Shown: positions 33,273-44,733 of the stretch, piece after piece | Layout: each line of letters opens with the position of its first letter | How positions within the stretch are numbered: position 1 is the first letter of the stretch | Source of the DNA: Paralithodes platypus | Taxonomy: Eukaryota > Arthropoda > Malacostraca > Decapoda > Lithodidae | Length of the DNA: 64,000 bases | Assembly: GCA_032716605.1 (NCBI GenBank) | Contig: CM064505.1 | Location: 49,517,865-49,581,864, forward strand | Direction of reading: 5' to 3' | Position numbers and translations under genes: made by a program | The notes under the pieces: generated by a model | The model's input: only the letters and a program-made list of their open reading frames with translations | The model's database searches: none | What the model was told of the DNA's origin: nothing

Positions 33273-33345
33273 CGCCGAGCGTGGGCGCGAACCCGGGCCT
33301 TCTGGGTGGAAGTCCGAGACGCTAGTCACTACACCAAGCGAGACG
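33273..33345 (-). pseudogene. tRNA-Glu-like pseudogene or SINE head
   Basis: On the minus strand a Pol III A-box-like TGGTGTAGTGACTAGCG, an anticodon-arm-like ACTTCCACCCAG, and GGCCCGGGTTCGCGCC with a B box follow in tRNA order. The ACCCAG...GGCCCGGGTTCG part matches the tRNA-Glu pattern. The acceptor stem does not pair and position 33 is C, so it is not a functional tRNA. Confidence 0.6.
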
Positions 33346-33662
33346 CTTGGTTAGGTTTCAATGGGAAATAGACTTAGGTCGTACCAAGCTCACTTATCTT
33401 GGACCCTCAAATACACTATTTTGACCTACCGGTACCTCATGACATTAATATCTACGGTACCCAATGATTAAAGGATACTCACTTTGATCCACAATGACTG
33501 TTCCACTGCTCTACTAAGCTCTAGGTACAGTCCAAAGCAGTGGACATCAATTGCAGTCCAAAGTTAAATCCAGGTGTCACTTGTGCCATATCATCATCTC
33601 CTCCCCTGTGAACCATTCTTAGAACCCTTTTTAGAACCCTTTTTAGAATCACTTATAACACA

Positions 33663-34149
33663 TTAACCCTCCAGCCCCGGCTATGTATTATATATATATT
33701 CCCCGAAATCCGGGGATTTTGGCCGAAAAACGTCTACGCCTAGGCTACCGCATCTTTGTTATTTGGCTTGCTTCCGCATTCCCGCGCATCCCCAAGCGTA
33801 GATGTGTTTCGTACCTGTAGAATGGCATTAAGTAGAGCTCTCTAAGTCAACTGGTTCAGTTGTGATGATGATTTCATTGGAGATAACTTTATGGCGAAAA
33901 CAGCCACTTTACACAACTTTTCGATACTTAACAATAACATACAGGCACACACGAACCAGCGACGCACTCCTTCTTGTGGCCGGAGATGCGGGGCGTCGGT
34001 CCAGCCGGCTGTTGTTTACATGCGTCGGACGTACACCTCGCACACCAAGCTTACAGGCTTTGAGCTCATGGGTGTTTAAGAGCCCTTCCGGGTAGCTCGG
34101 GTGTGTTTTTTATGGGCGTTCAAGAGCCCTTCCGGGTCTGGAGGGTTAA
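33663..34149. mobile_element. piggyBac-type MITE, CCCTCCAG family
   Basis: TTAA at 33663-33666 and 34146-34149 bound the terminal inverted repeats CCCTCCAGCCCCGG and, read inward from the right, CCCTCCAGACCCGG. Length is 487 bp and no transposase is present. Near the right end AAGAGCCCTTCCGGGT occurs twice (about 34078 and 34121). TTAA duplication and CCC ends are diagnostic of piggyBac-like elements. Confidence 0.75.
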
Positions 34150-34320
34150 GCAAGATTATTTGCACTTTTATCTAAACAAAACTTATTAAACATGATTTTC
34201 TTCACTTTATCATTAACCAATGAACCATTCTTAGAACCACTTTGAACACATTAAGCCAGATGAATATGAGAAGGAAAAGAAAATTACATGAAATACAGTT
34301 CAGCAGCACTAAGTTTTCCT

Positions 34321-34500
34321 CCCTTATCCCTGTTTGGCCTCCCTTATCCCTGTTTGGCCTTGTGTGAGAGGGATCTGCCTTGTGTGAGAGGGATCTGCCT
34401 TGTGTGAGAGGGATCTGCCTTGAGTGAGAGGGATCTGCCTTGTGTTAGAGGGATCTGCTTTGTGTTAGAGGGATCTGCTTTGTGTTACAGGGATCTGCCT
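34321..34500. repeat. 20-bp minisatellite
   Basis: Two copies of CCCTTATCCCTGTTTGGCCT (34321-34360) are followed by seven in-register 20-bp units of TGTGTGAGAGGGATCTGCCT (34361-34500) with a few substitutions, mostly GTGAG to GTTAG. Confidence 0.9.
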
Positions 34501-34706
34501 TGTGTGGGACAATCTGCTTTTCGCAGTCTCTCCTATTCTTATGTTTTTATATTTCGCCTTTCTTGGTTAATGGCAGCACTGCTTTCTTCCTCGATCGAGT
34601 GGAAATCCGCGGATAACGCATACTTTTGGCGAGGACAAGTACAGTAATGGGATATTTAGGGGTGTCCGCGGATAGCAAGGATCACAGATAACAGGAGTTA
34701 ACTGTA

Positions 34707-35088
34707 ATTCTAATTTTTTATAACTTATTTAATTCTATATATTTTTATTGTATTATTTATACTTGGCATCCTCAATTGCGTAATCTTTTATTATTCATTT
34801 TATTTGTGTTCAATATGTTTTATTTTATATATTTTGTTTTCCTTCTTCTTAGTTGCCGTAGTCTTTCTCCAGTGCCTCCGAGTGTTTTGTGTGGATTCAT
34901 CTTGTTGGTGTTTCTGTACCCTGGTTGGAGGCTTCGGCATCTCATATAATAATAATAATTCAACCTCAGCAGTTGTCTTTGAGCGAGTTGTGGGCAGAAA
35001 ACTAATTTTAGAGAGGCAATTATCAGATTAAGATAACTTTATTTCTGAATACCGGTAATAAACGGCAAACCCCCGGACCTGAAAGGGT
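34707..35088. other. AT-rich stretch up to the assembly gap
   Basis: T-rich sequence without a supported gene. The last 50 bp before the gap are not DIRS sequence. Confidence 0.4.
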
Positions 35089-35188
35089 NNNNNNNNNNNN
35101 NNNNNNNNNNNNNNNNNNNNNNNNNNNNNNNNNNNNNNNNNNNNNNNNNNNNNNNNNNNNNNNNNNNNNNNNNNNNNNNNNNNNNNNN
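35089..35188. other. Assembly gap of 100 N
   Basis: Exactly 100 N, a typical scaffolding placeholder, so the true distance is unknown. It interrupts DIRS copy C in the middle of Gag. Confidence 0.95.
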
Positions 35189-36456
35189 GAGGCCGAACAC
35201 TTGATTTGTCATGGAAGCTCCCAGGTCCACTGTAGGAGTCTCCGGCTGTTGGCCAAATTTTTTGTGTTAGAGCAGTAGCTAATAACCCATCTATTTCCTC
35301 CGCCGTGACAAATTTAGCAGATGAAGAACTAAGAGGTGAATCATTCCTATCCTGTGAGTCGTCTAGAACTGAACCCGACTCTTGCACCTCCATGTCAGAG
35401 ATTATAGACACCTCATCCTTGTCATCTGGCCCATCATGAGAGGATTCCGCCGAAGCCTGAATCCCATCGTGGTGCCATGTTAAGTCTGGAATGGATGATG
35501 GGATCACAGCGTCCCGGTGACGTCCGCCAGTACCTGTGGCTCCTGAACCAGACGTGGGCCTTCATGCCCTGGTTGGGAATACCGCCACACACCCAGGCCT
35601 TGGCCCGAACTCCCTTGAGAGTCAGATACACCATCAACCACTGAGCCCCCACTAGACTCTTCTAAAGGGCGATCACTGCCCACAGAACTCTCTAATTCTA
35701 AGTTTACAATATCCATTGGTAACCTGTCCGCCGGTAACACCCCCACCACAGTCTCTGACACCACTCCCGCCCGATCAGATTGGACACTAGATAAGTGGGG
35801 AGTAGAGGCAGAAAGTGAGGCACGAGGCTCCGGCGAACGCCGGGAGGCCTTTCGTTCCTGAGAATCTTTCCTGGAAGATTTGTGGCTGCGGTGTGACTTA
35901 GATCTTCCACTAGAACTGCTCTTGGACTTCTCAGATTTATCACTAGAACTGCCCTTGGACTTTTCCTCTTTGCTCTTCTTTCTCGCAGGTGAAGAAGAGT
36001 GACTAGGCGGCTGTTGTCTGAGGGGCGACCTGGACCGCGCCCGTGACGTGGAGGCTGTCACCGGGGGCGTGGGTTCACGAGGTCTCTTAGATGTGCTAGG
36101 GGCCAGAGTAAGTACTGTACCCTGCCCAGTCTCTGCCGACTTTCGTACAATTACTCTAGAGGTACGTTTAATAGGGGGGTGCTCAATCAGTAATTTATCC
36201 CAAAGAATTAAATTGTCACATTGAAGTGCTTTATGAGCCACTGAGGTAGCATAAGTGGACAACAGCTGCCTGACCTCCCGTAAAGCGACCGCCGCGGGTC
36301 TATCATTGTCTCGCAATACTTTAACACTCAATTGAGTACAGAAGGTACAGTTCCCAAAACATTTAACACATCTAATGCAAAGAGTGTGTGCAAAGATAGG
36401 GATACCTGAACAGGAGGGTGTAACACACAAAGCAAAAACAGGGTCTAGGTAGCCAT
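35189..36456 (-). pseudogene. DIRS C Gag N-terminal half
   Basis: It keeps the Cys/His cluster (CVTPSC ... HTLCIRCVKC ... CTFC) and the RS-rich region of copies A and B. The homologous start ATG GCT ACC is followed by TAG and a 1-nt deletion, so the natural start is dead. A second 1-nt loss near 35510 shifts the frame between VLADV and SIPDLTW. The sequence then runs into the gap. Amino-acid identity to A/B is far lower than between A and B, so this is an older subfamily. Confidence 0.8.
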
Positions 36457-38109
36457 GGCAGAGACTGGTGGAAAACGAACCCACCCCCGGGTTTACTCCA
36501 GGTTCTCTATAGACCCGCCGGAACTCAGCCCTGGAAAAAAAGAAAATTTCCAGGAATTAATGCTCATAAGGCTACACCAACATGATCGAACACAAGTGTT
36601 GAATAACCCGCCGGGTAACGAGACGTAATACACAACTATCACGGCTCGCTACGCGGGAGGTTCATAGTTAAAGATTTCAGAATATCTTAACCTGTCCAAA
36701 AGATTTATGAATATCCTCTGACATGATATAAAGACCAGCATGGCTTTTTATAAATGACGCAGTCTTCCCAGTGGTGTTTGTTAAGTTTACTGGAAAACCC
36801 ATAAAAAGACGCCGGCCCCCGTATTATCTCGCAGATCAAAAACTGGGAAGCCTGTCTAAAATGCTAGATCTGGCTTCTCCCGAAGCGTCCTAGATCGCCG
36901 TATGTTGAATGGCGGCGATACTTATCGTATCCCTCAATTGTCTGGTCAACTACACTGAATTGCAAATCAGTTAATCCCACCCTCCCCAGGTGCAACCGCC
37001 GGGTGTGAATTTAAGTATAACGTTAACCCCAATTATTCCTATCCCCACTTCTTTGCAAAAGATCGCCGGGGAGGAAAGACCAATCAACAAACAGCCTAGT
37101 TTTACTGGCTTTGCAAAACCGGGAAAAACTAAACTCAACAAGTGTCCGCATGAACACTTAGTTAAATGGGTAAAGCCATCCCGCCGGGAAACACAGTAAG
37201 CCTGAACACAGGCACCACCACAGAGACGCAGTCCTGGAGAGCCTCAAGCCACCACTCGCCGGGGGAAACAAGCCTTTTTTAACCACGCGTGATTAAAACT
37301 CGGCAACCAGCCGGGTTTTCATGGTGTAACCGAGAAAACCCGCCGGAAAAGGCAACCCACCCCGTTCAGATTCAATCTGAACGCACCAAATAGACCGTGG
37401 AATTAGCCAAAGCACAACTAACCCAGGACACATAATTAGTTCGTGGAAATAGCCAATACACAACTAATCCAGACACACACAAATAGTCCGTGGAAATAGC
37501 CAATACACAACTAAACCAGGACACACATGACACAGTAGTACATATTTATAACATAAATCAATAACACTTGTACATGTGGCAAAGCTACGAGAGGCTGGCT
37601 AGGCCTAGGCAGACGGAAATAAAAAGTAATCATGTCGTAATATAAACAAAAAGCACTGAATTATATCACAACAGGAACCACCGTCAACACACCACTGTAG
37701 CAAAAACTTCCCGGCAAAGGGAAGAACTGACTCGGGACCCAGAAAAAACTTCACTAAGTGAAGAAAAATACGCTGGGAACGTCAGAGAAGAAAAAGCTAC
37801 CTCATCAGAAAGATAAAAGGAAGCATAATAACGCGTAGTGAAAGCCGCCTACATCACAAAGCTAGCTAACCGCGAAAAAGTTCACGCGTCCACCACGGGA
37901 CCACGAGGGTACACCCGAAATAGATGCCCCAAACACACGACCCAAAATACACTGCACTGCGGGCAACCCGCCCAGGACACCTGCTACGCATATCCTAACC
38001 TTACTCGATACATCCCGGAGTAAACAAATGAGAAAAAACTCACTAGGGACGCAACAAATGCGGAACTAGCGGAGCGTGGGGAGGCACGTCCGGGTAGGGT
38101 GAGCGCAGA
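36457..38109 (-). promoter_or_regulatory. DIRS C leader
   Basis: Collinear with the leaders of A and B. The GATAC-N5-GTATC-GCCGCC hairpin is kept at 36917-36931 with a different loop (GATAA), and CCGGCGG motifs recur. The CACCC-GGC-GGGTG hairpin is partly lost (about 36990). The upstream reading frame seen in A is broken. Confidence 0.5.
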
Positions 38110-38423
38110 GCAGAGAAGGAAGAATGACGCCTGAGTCAGCGTCTGGTCAAAGATCCACACAAGTACATCCACGATTATATGGAAAGCTTATGAATAGTTA
38201 TTCTTATTTTCTTTTTCTTTTTTATTTGTTACGAAGTTTTTTCGTAGTGAGAACCCAATTTCATAATGACTGAACCATGAGTGAGGTTGCGTGCGCTCAT
38301 GATGAAGGCTCCTCAATTTTTTATGCTCTGCGCGGTAGATTCAAACTACGGCGGATGAGTGTTTGAAGAGGGTGCCTTATGTAATAGGCATAATCGTCAA
38401 TGATGGAGGGGCCACTAATAAAT

Positions 38424-38715
38424 ATAGGTATGTCAGGAGAGGCCTGAATCGCACCACTCGTCCCCACTCTGGGGAGGCTCGCAGGGTGTTTACTCTGGCC
38501 CCAGGCACCCTGAAGAAGGAGAGCTCAAACTCACGGTCCCCCTCCGACGCTCTATACCACACAGGCCCTCGCTCAGCCGCCCTGAGCCTTGATGCATAAG
38601 AATGCCCGAACACAGCGATCCTGTCGGGTATTGGCGCCGGAGGTTCCAGATTATATTCAAGCCCCACTCCTCCTGGGTCCTTGCTCCTGCATCCCTGTGC
38701 TAATCCCTTACTCAT
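38424..38715 (-). pseudogene. SGNH-hydrolase-like fragment of an unknown element
   Basis: The minus-strand frame reads PDRIAVFGHSYASRL, then FFRVPGARVNTLRASPEW and a hydrophobic end. It resembles SGNH block I (GHS in place of GDS) and the block II glycine region. The frame is cut at 38424 by DIRS C, so the block III region is missing. It differs from the CR1 ORF1 at 1-602. The carrier element is not identified. Confidence 0.45.
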
Positions 38716-41358
38716 TGCCTTTAAAAATCCCTTATTGGTAGCTAAATCCTGGGTCTGGGCATCAATGTGGTATAATATCAGTGGAAGTTAATTATATATC
38801 TAGGCTATAATCCAAACAAATTAATCTGAATCTAAGCTAAATTACATCCAAAGGTCACTCACATATGTTTTTATTCAAATAAGGTTCAAAGGGATCACCA
38901 GGATTTAACTCACCAATATCTCCATGTGACAATAAGACAAGGGAAAAATGCCGGCCAAGATGGCGGACGGCGGGGAGGATGAGCCGGCCCAATAGCACAG
39001 CTCAAGGAAAGAACAAATTATTATGATATGGTAATGGACATGAGTAGAAATGCTTAGCTGTCAGTCATTTCGTCGATGAGAGTGTCGTCGAAGTGTATAT
39101 GTGGTTATTGCTGGCTGTATACTGGGAATATAGGAACAATAGCACAATTAAATGAGACGGAACATATGTTGATAGGGTGATGTCTGCGAAGCCTCTGAGG
39201 TCCCTCGGACCTGTCCTTGCTGCCTTGGCCAACGCCAAGCGGGAAAACTATCGTACCGCGTCTAGGTTGCTTAATACGATAAATTAATATATACGATAAA
39301 TTCATATATACTACGTAAGACCGTGTCAATATTGCTTAATAGCATATTAGGCCTTTTATAATCTTAACTTACAACTTGCAATCTTACTATTCTCGATCTA
39401 ATCTTCCTACGCCGTACCGCGGGAATGACCGTTAAACTATCGTATCTATCTAGGCACGTCACAGAGACGTACGTTAGCACATAAATTGCCTATCATAAAT
39501 TGCCTATCTCTATCGTATTACACGATAACACTTACAGTCATCAGTTGTTTATTTATTTACGTGTGCTAGGTGTAAGGCATCATATATAGGCAAAACAAAA
39601 AGACATCTAAAATCCTGTATACATAAACACCTAGGCCGCTCAGTTCAAACAGGACAACTATTAACGAACCCATCTCACTCAGCTATACGCAACCACACAT
39701 GTTTCCCCCTTTTTTTTCCTTCTTTATATGTTTTATCTTTGTCCCTTAGGTATTTCCCTTAATTTAGAATTACTTTCAAATTAATATTTAGACCACTAAC
39801 TGGTGTTCTCGCACTACCTCAGGATTATGTAAAACGGTGAAAGACAAACTAGCAAAATAGGCTAGCCTAAGTTTGGTCGGGAATTATGGAAAAACACAAG
39901 AATTGGAAGGCCATCAAATGGCGTCCCTCTGACTGAAATTATTACACACGAAGTTAATTTGACTTTAATTTGGAATAACAAAGTCTAAAATATCAGAATA
40001 ACACTTAGCAAAGGTGCACAGACTAAGTTTTACTGAACACAATGATAATGGGGGAATTTGAATGGTTGTAGGCACTTGGCAGGTGAGGGGTGCCTGTCGA
40101 CCAACCCGATGGTAGGCTCGAGTTCACGAATTTGTCAATCACAGTAATACCTCCTACATTACACACCTAGTACTTACTTAACTGAATAAGCAATACCTTA
40201 TAACACTATAAACCTTAATTACGAACCTCTGAATGGAGGGAAAGGAAGCCTAAGTCCGGAGAAGAAGCGGGGAATGATGACAGAGACTGGGGGTAGGTAG
40301 GTGTCTCTCTCGTAGGCCTGGGGTCACGACAGTGAGGGGCCGAGGGCCAGTGCCAGGGATCCCGCCAAAAAAGGGGAGGGTGACCACAAAGGGTGGCGTC
40401 GCTTGGGTAGGAATTGGCGGTCTTTTTACACAAGGGGGCATTACTCTAAATTCGAAAAGGAAGGATTTTTACAGGGAATAACAAAAGGGGTGAAAGGATA
40501 AATTAGGCTTGAAAGTATTTAGATAGATTTGAGAATAATAGTTCTCCTCCTGATCTAATTCCCTCTTTACATAGACAAGGGTTACTTAACCCTTCTTAAA
40601 CGATACATTTCCCTTAAATATAGGGAAGAGTGAATGAAGGGGAAAAAGTCTTACAGTTAAGTCAAACCTTACAACATATACCAAAAGGGAAAGTACAATT
40701 TCTTCCCGTTACACACAGCTCTACCTTTTCTTTGAAGACTTTTTACCTCATTCACTCTTTCATCAACATAAACATTATACAGTTACCAATTAATCCAGCC
40801 TTAACTTATTACAGCAGAATTTCTGATCCGCCTGGCATCTTACCATGCCCAGAGCTCGCAGTCTATACCCAACGTCTTAGAATCTGACACATTACTGTAC
40901 TGTACTACTCTGCCTGTGGGCGTCCCTTCCTTCATCAACAAATCACTATACCACTCTATAAAGTGTCCCTCCTTTTCAGGAGAGTGCCAACCAGGCACTA
41001 TCTTGTCCCCGTATCTCCACCCCTTTATTGCTTGGAAAACCCCAGGAGACCAGACTAGAGAGCAGCGTGGATGCCCGTATCGTGGGAGTCCCTTCACACT
41101 CTGTGCGCTGGCTGAGCCTCGGGACGAAAGGAGTATAACCCCAGTCAACCATAAAGGTACTCAGAGCCAACAGCACGTCCTGATGGGAACGCCACCACCC
41201 TAGTCCCAATCACCTGTATGACGTTCTACATAACCTAGGCACCTACGTCTCTTAAAGTTTCGCTGCACGGGGGTTTGACCGGAAAGATTAATTAACCATG
41301 CGGGGGCCACAGGGGAGTACACAACAAGACGACCACAACAGGGACTCTACTGTACACT
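38716..41358. other. No recognised gene; probably partly the 3' region of a Gypsy element
   Basis: Several short open frames but none with recognisable motifs. The part from about 40000 to 41358 lies downstream of the minus-strand integrase and may include its 3' LTR, but I could not define LTR ends or a polypurine tract. Confidence 0.3.
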
Positions 41359-41949
41359 CTAACAAGATTCTATATAACGCCGGGCCGGCTGACGGGCTCT
41401 GGGTGCTAAAATCTCAGGTTGATAGTCTTCCTCAACCGGCATTTCAACTTGCTCTACCTGCCAATACTCCTCACCCACGAACGGTTTCACTTTCTCAGCG
41501 GCCCTTTTCATAAACAAACTCGTATAGGGATTTACTAGCTTATACGCAGCCCCGTCTCGGACTACTTCCATGACTCTAAAGGGACCCACCCACTTTGCGT
41601 TCAACTTTTGGCTAGTCCCTGGTAGTGGATTCTCGTTCCTGATCCATACCATGTCGTCCACATTGACCTTTTCATTCCGGCGGTTCCGATTAGCCACGTC
41701 TCTAAACTTCCTGGCCATGGTCAGTGAGGTCTGTTCCAGGACCTCTTTCGCGACGGACATAGCCTCTTGGCGTTCCTCATTTTCTATTGATGGTAACGCT
41801 GCACCTAATTGTCTGGGAGCGTAACGACCAAAGAACGCAAAATGAGGTTGTTCCCCTAGCGTCATATGCACTGCACAGTTCAAAACGCGCTGACACTCGC
41901 CTACATACTGGGGCCACCTTAAGGGGTGCCCTTTACACAAGGTTGCTAA
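41359..41949 (-). pseudogene. Ty3/Gypsy-type integrase C-terminal fragment
   Basis: About 195 residues on the minus strand. They start in the end of the integrase core (HPLRWPQYVGECQRVLN, LGEQPHFAFFGRYAPRQL), pass a helical linker, and end in a C-terminal GPF/Y-type module (LNAKWVGPFRVMEVVRDGAAY) followed by a tail to the stop at 41359. This is the C-terminal arrangement of Ty3/Gypsy integrases. The 5' side is cut at 41949 by the short-LTR element, so the catalytic DDE core is absent. Confidence 0.7.
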
Positions 41950-42100
41950 TGTTAAGTGTGAATTGTGTGACCTGTCAGCCACATTGGGCTGGCAACAGTT
42001 CCAGTGAAAACCTCCAGGTGGCCATGGAGTTGATCAGCCATTTTGTGAGGACAAACAGGACAGCTGCTTCAGTAGTCAGCCACATGTGAGTGACTTAACA
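41950..42100 (+). repeat. 5' LTR of a short-LTR retrotransposon
   Basis: A 151-bp unit bounded by perfect 8-bp inverted ends, TGTTAAGT ... ACTTAACA, with TG...CA termini. It is followed directly by a primer-binding site and then the Gag frame. The matching 3' LTR is not in the window. Confidence 0.65.
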
Positions 42101-42111
42101 TGGTAGCAGAG
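42101..42111 (+). promoter_or_regulatory. Primer-binding site, initiator tRNA-Met
   Basis: TGGTAGCAGAG is complementary to the 3' end of animal initiator tRNA-Met (CTCTGCTACCA) and directly abuts the LTR end. Confidence 0.7.
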
Positions 42112-42149
42112 TGTAGTTCTGCCATGAAGTATAGTGAAGCACAGCAGCC

Positions 42150-43484
42150 ATGGCTTCTAGTTTGAAGTCCCCTCCAGTGTTTAGTAATAATGTGAAAGAT
42201 AATGAGGAATGGAAAAAGGACTTAGAATTGTGGACTTTGCTGACTGATCTACCCAAGAAAAAGGTGGCTATTGCTGTTCACTTGTCGTTGACTGGTCGTG
42301 CTAGACAAGCCTCATCTGAATTATCAATTGATGAATTGAAAGCTGAAGAAGGAATCAAAGCATTAATTGTCAAACTAGATAGAGTATTTCTTCAAGATAA
42401 GAACTGGCGGTGTTTTAACAACTATTTAGAATTTGAAAACTGTAAACGAAAAAATGACCAGTCAGTTGATGAATTCTTGAGTGAATTTGATAAAAGACAT
42501 TACAAACTGAAAGAATGTGGTGTTGAAATTCATGATGCGGTTTTGGCTTGTAGATTGCTGAAAAGCTGTAACTTAAGTGATGTTCAATTTCAACTTGCAT
42601 TGTCTACAACAGCAACAATGTCCTTTGAGAATATGCGAGCTACAATTAAGAGACTATTTGCTGATAGTGGTGTTGCTGCTGTGCCTAGATCCAATGATGA
42701 CTTGGGTATTGGGGCTCGAGCTGTGAAAGTGGAACAGGTGTTGGTAAATGATGCATACTACAGCACTTCTGGCAGTCGACGCGGCAGTGGAGTTCGTCGT
42801 CCATTTCATGGTCGAGGGGGCACCTACCAGGCAGGCAGGAACATGAGAGGTGGTAGGACTAATCCAGTTGGTACTGACGGAAAAGTATCTGAGTGTTATG
42901 TCTGTGGTTCGAAAATGCATTGGGCAAGGGAGTGTCCTCATTCTACAGGTAATTCTCGTTATGATAGTAAGAGAGAGAACTCTACATGTCAAGATGAAGA
43001 GGAAGTGCAGATTACATTAATGGCTTCAGAGGTGAACTTTGATGACAAGATTGACATTCTGTTTGGCGAAACAATCGGAGCCATGATTCTTGATTTAGGT
43101 TGTTCAAAGACAGTTTGTGGTAGAGAATGGCTTAACTCTTATTTTGACACGTTGGAAGAGAATGAGCTTCAGAAAGTTACTTATGCGTCTTCAACATCAG
43201 TTTTCAAATTTGGTGATGGCAGACGGTTGCCTTCTTTGAAACGGGTAATCATTCCATGTGTCATTGCTGGCAAGAATGTCAATATTTCTACAGATGTAGT
43301 TAAATGTAACATTCCCCTATTGCTGAGTAAAGCATCAATGAAGACTGCAGGGATGATCATTGATACAAACACTGATACAGTACTGGTGTTTGGTCGCAAA
43401 GTAGATTTGTACACAACTTCCATTGGACATTACATGCTACCAATTGTTCATCCTATTTATGGTGCTAAGTTGGAGAGAATCCTG
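42150..43484 (+). pseudogene. Gag-protease of the short-LTR element (truncated)
   Basis: ATG at 42150, open for about 445 codons until piggyBac sequence takes over at 43485. Residues 1-180 are a helical Gag of the UBN2/copia type (FLSEFDKRHYKLKECGVEI, ACRLLKSCNL). A GR-rich linker follows, then one zinc knuckle (CYVCGSKMHWAREC). An aspartic-protease-like domain comes next, with AMILDLGCSKTVCG where D-S/T-G is expected, and then IPLLLSKASMKTAG. D-L-G would disable the protease and is one base from D-S-G. Integrase, RT and RNaseH are missing, cut away at the TTAA. Copia affinity is inferred from the Gag type and the initiator-Met primer site. Confidence 0.6.
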
Positions 43485-44018
43485 TTAACCCGGGAACTGC
43501 CAGAAGACTCTTAAGAGTTCCCCCGGCGGACTGCGGGAACACTCTTAAGAGTCAGGGGGAAAAAAATCAATTTAAAACACCGAAAAAAACATATTTGTTT
43601 TGTTTTTATTTTTTTATTTTTTATTTTTTGTTTTGCCCCTGGACCATGCCAAATATCACTCTTCCACCTCCCCTCCTTCCCCACTTTCCTCCCCTCCTTC
43701 AGTTATCACCTATTTTCCCAGTTATTCCCTTATTCTGTGGTTTATTTTCGTGCTAACATTAGCGAGTTGGTAGCAGGGCGTTGTCATCACTGTTACCAAG
43801 CGTGGGAAAGAGCGAGAGAGAGACTATTGCGGAACAGTGTCTCTCCAGACAAGGGGAGGGGTGGAGGGCAGGGAGGTTGCCTCAGCCATACATTATGTAA
43901 CTCCCGGCCTGTATCGCCGATTTTGACCATCCAAACACTGTTTCCACTTGTTTTATTGTTGTAACAGGTTAATACCTTTATAATCAACCTATAATAGGCG
44001 CATATGAATAAGTATTAA
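43485..44018 (+). mobile_element. piggyBac-type MITE, family alpha, copy 1
   Basis: TTAA then CCCGGGAACTGC with GAAGACTCTTAAGAGTTCCC, T/A-rich spacer, and inner end TAAGTATTAA. It truncates the LTR-element Gag-protease. Faces copy 2 across a beta unit. Confidence 0.7.
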
Positions 44019-44121
44019 CCTCTGAAGTGCGCATGGGGGGTATGAGACACCACACTCCTGTGCTGACGTATTTGAGCTGTTCCCATCACTAACATCGTTA
44101 TTTTACCATAAATAGCATTAA
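44015..44121 (-). repeat. TTAA-bounded beta unit 1
   Basis: About 107 bp, TTAACCTCTGAAGTGCGCAT to TAGCATTAA. TTAA at both ends is shared with the flanking alpha copies. Other copies: 44627-44733, 45227-45333 and 51821-53068 (interrupted); partial at about 49610-49668. Confidence 0.65.
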
Positions 44122-44630
44122 TACTTATCCATATGCGCCTATTATAGGTTGATTATAAAGGTATTAACCTGTTACAACAATAAAAACAAGTGGAAACAGC
44201 GTTTGGATGGTCAAAATTGGCGATACAGGCCGGGAGTTACATAATGTATGGCTGAGGCAACCTCCCTTCCCACCACTTTTCCCCACGTCTGGAGAGAGAC
44301 TGTCGATCGATACTCTCTCTCTCTCTCTTGCACTCGCTTGCTAACAGTGATGACAATGCCCTGCATGCAACCCGCTAATGTTAGCACGAAAATATACCAC
44401 AGAATAAGGGAATAACAGGGAAAATAGGTGATAACTGAAGGAGGTGAGGAAGTGGGGAAGGAGGGGAGGTGGAGGAGTGATATTTGGCATGGCCCAGGGG
44501 CAATAAAAAAAAAAAAAAAAAAATTGTTTTGGGGTGTTTTAAATGGATTTTTTAATAGCCTTACTCTTAAGATTCTTCCCGCAGTCCGCCGGGGGAACTC
44601 TTAAGAGTCTTTCTGCAGTTCCCGGGTTAA
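44118..44630 (-). mobile_element. piggyBac-type MITE, family alpha, copy 2
   Basis: Inverted relative to copy 1. It ends CTGCAGTTCCCGGGTTAA at 44630, and the inner end is at the TTAA shared with beta unit 1. Contains a GA/TC-rich run and a poly-A run near 44505. Confidence 0.7.
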
Positions 44631-44733
44631 TGCTATTTATGGTAAAATAACGATGTTAGTGATGGGAACAGCTCAAATACGTCAGCACCGGAGTGTGGTG
44701 TCTCATACCCCCCATGCGCACTTCTTAGGTTAA
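44627..44733 (+). repeat. TTAA-bounded beta unit 2
   Basis: Same unit as at 44015-44121 but in the opposite orientation, from TTAATGCTATTTATGG to CTTAGGTTAA. Confidence 0.65.

Larger units (their letters stand above)
33032..34704. mobile_element. Possible pogo/Tigger-like non-autonomous element
   Basis: The left end CAGTGCATTCCCCGTATCCG and the right end read inward, CAGTTAACTCCTGTTATCTG, start with CAGT and carry GTTATC/GTATCC plus nearby CCGCGGATA boxes. Each is preceded by TA, the target of this superfamily. Match is imperfect and no transposase is visible, so it may be two unrelated ends. It contains an (AAT)n tract (about 33103-33126), a tRNA-like unit, a piggyBac-type MITE and a minisatellite. 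Confidence 0.3.
35189..38423 (-). mobile_element. DIRS1-type retrotransposon, copy C (5' part, divergent)
   Basis: The 5' inverted repeat (about 38110-38423), leader and N-terminal half of Gag match copies A and B in order but are clearly diverged. The copy enters the N gap, and its RT, recombinase and 3' end are not in the window. It ends at AATAAA|TATAGG with the same terminal box as A and B. It interrupts an SGNH-type frame at 38424. Confidence 0.85.

Noticed and set aside
34361..34500. CRISPR-like array.
   Set aside because: The 20-bp units are contiguous with no spacers, and the genome is eukaryotic.
40215..41209. Short frames that might be an envelope gene of the Gypsy fragment.
   Set aside because: No signal peptide, cysteine pattern or membrane segment that I could support.
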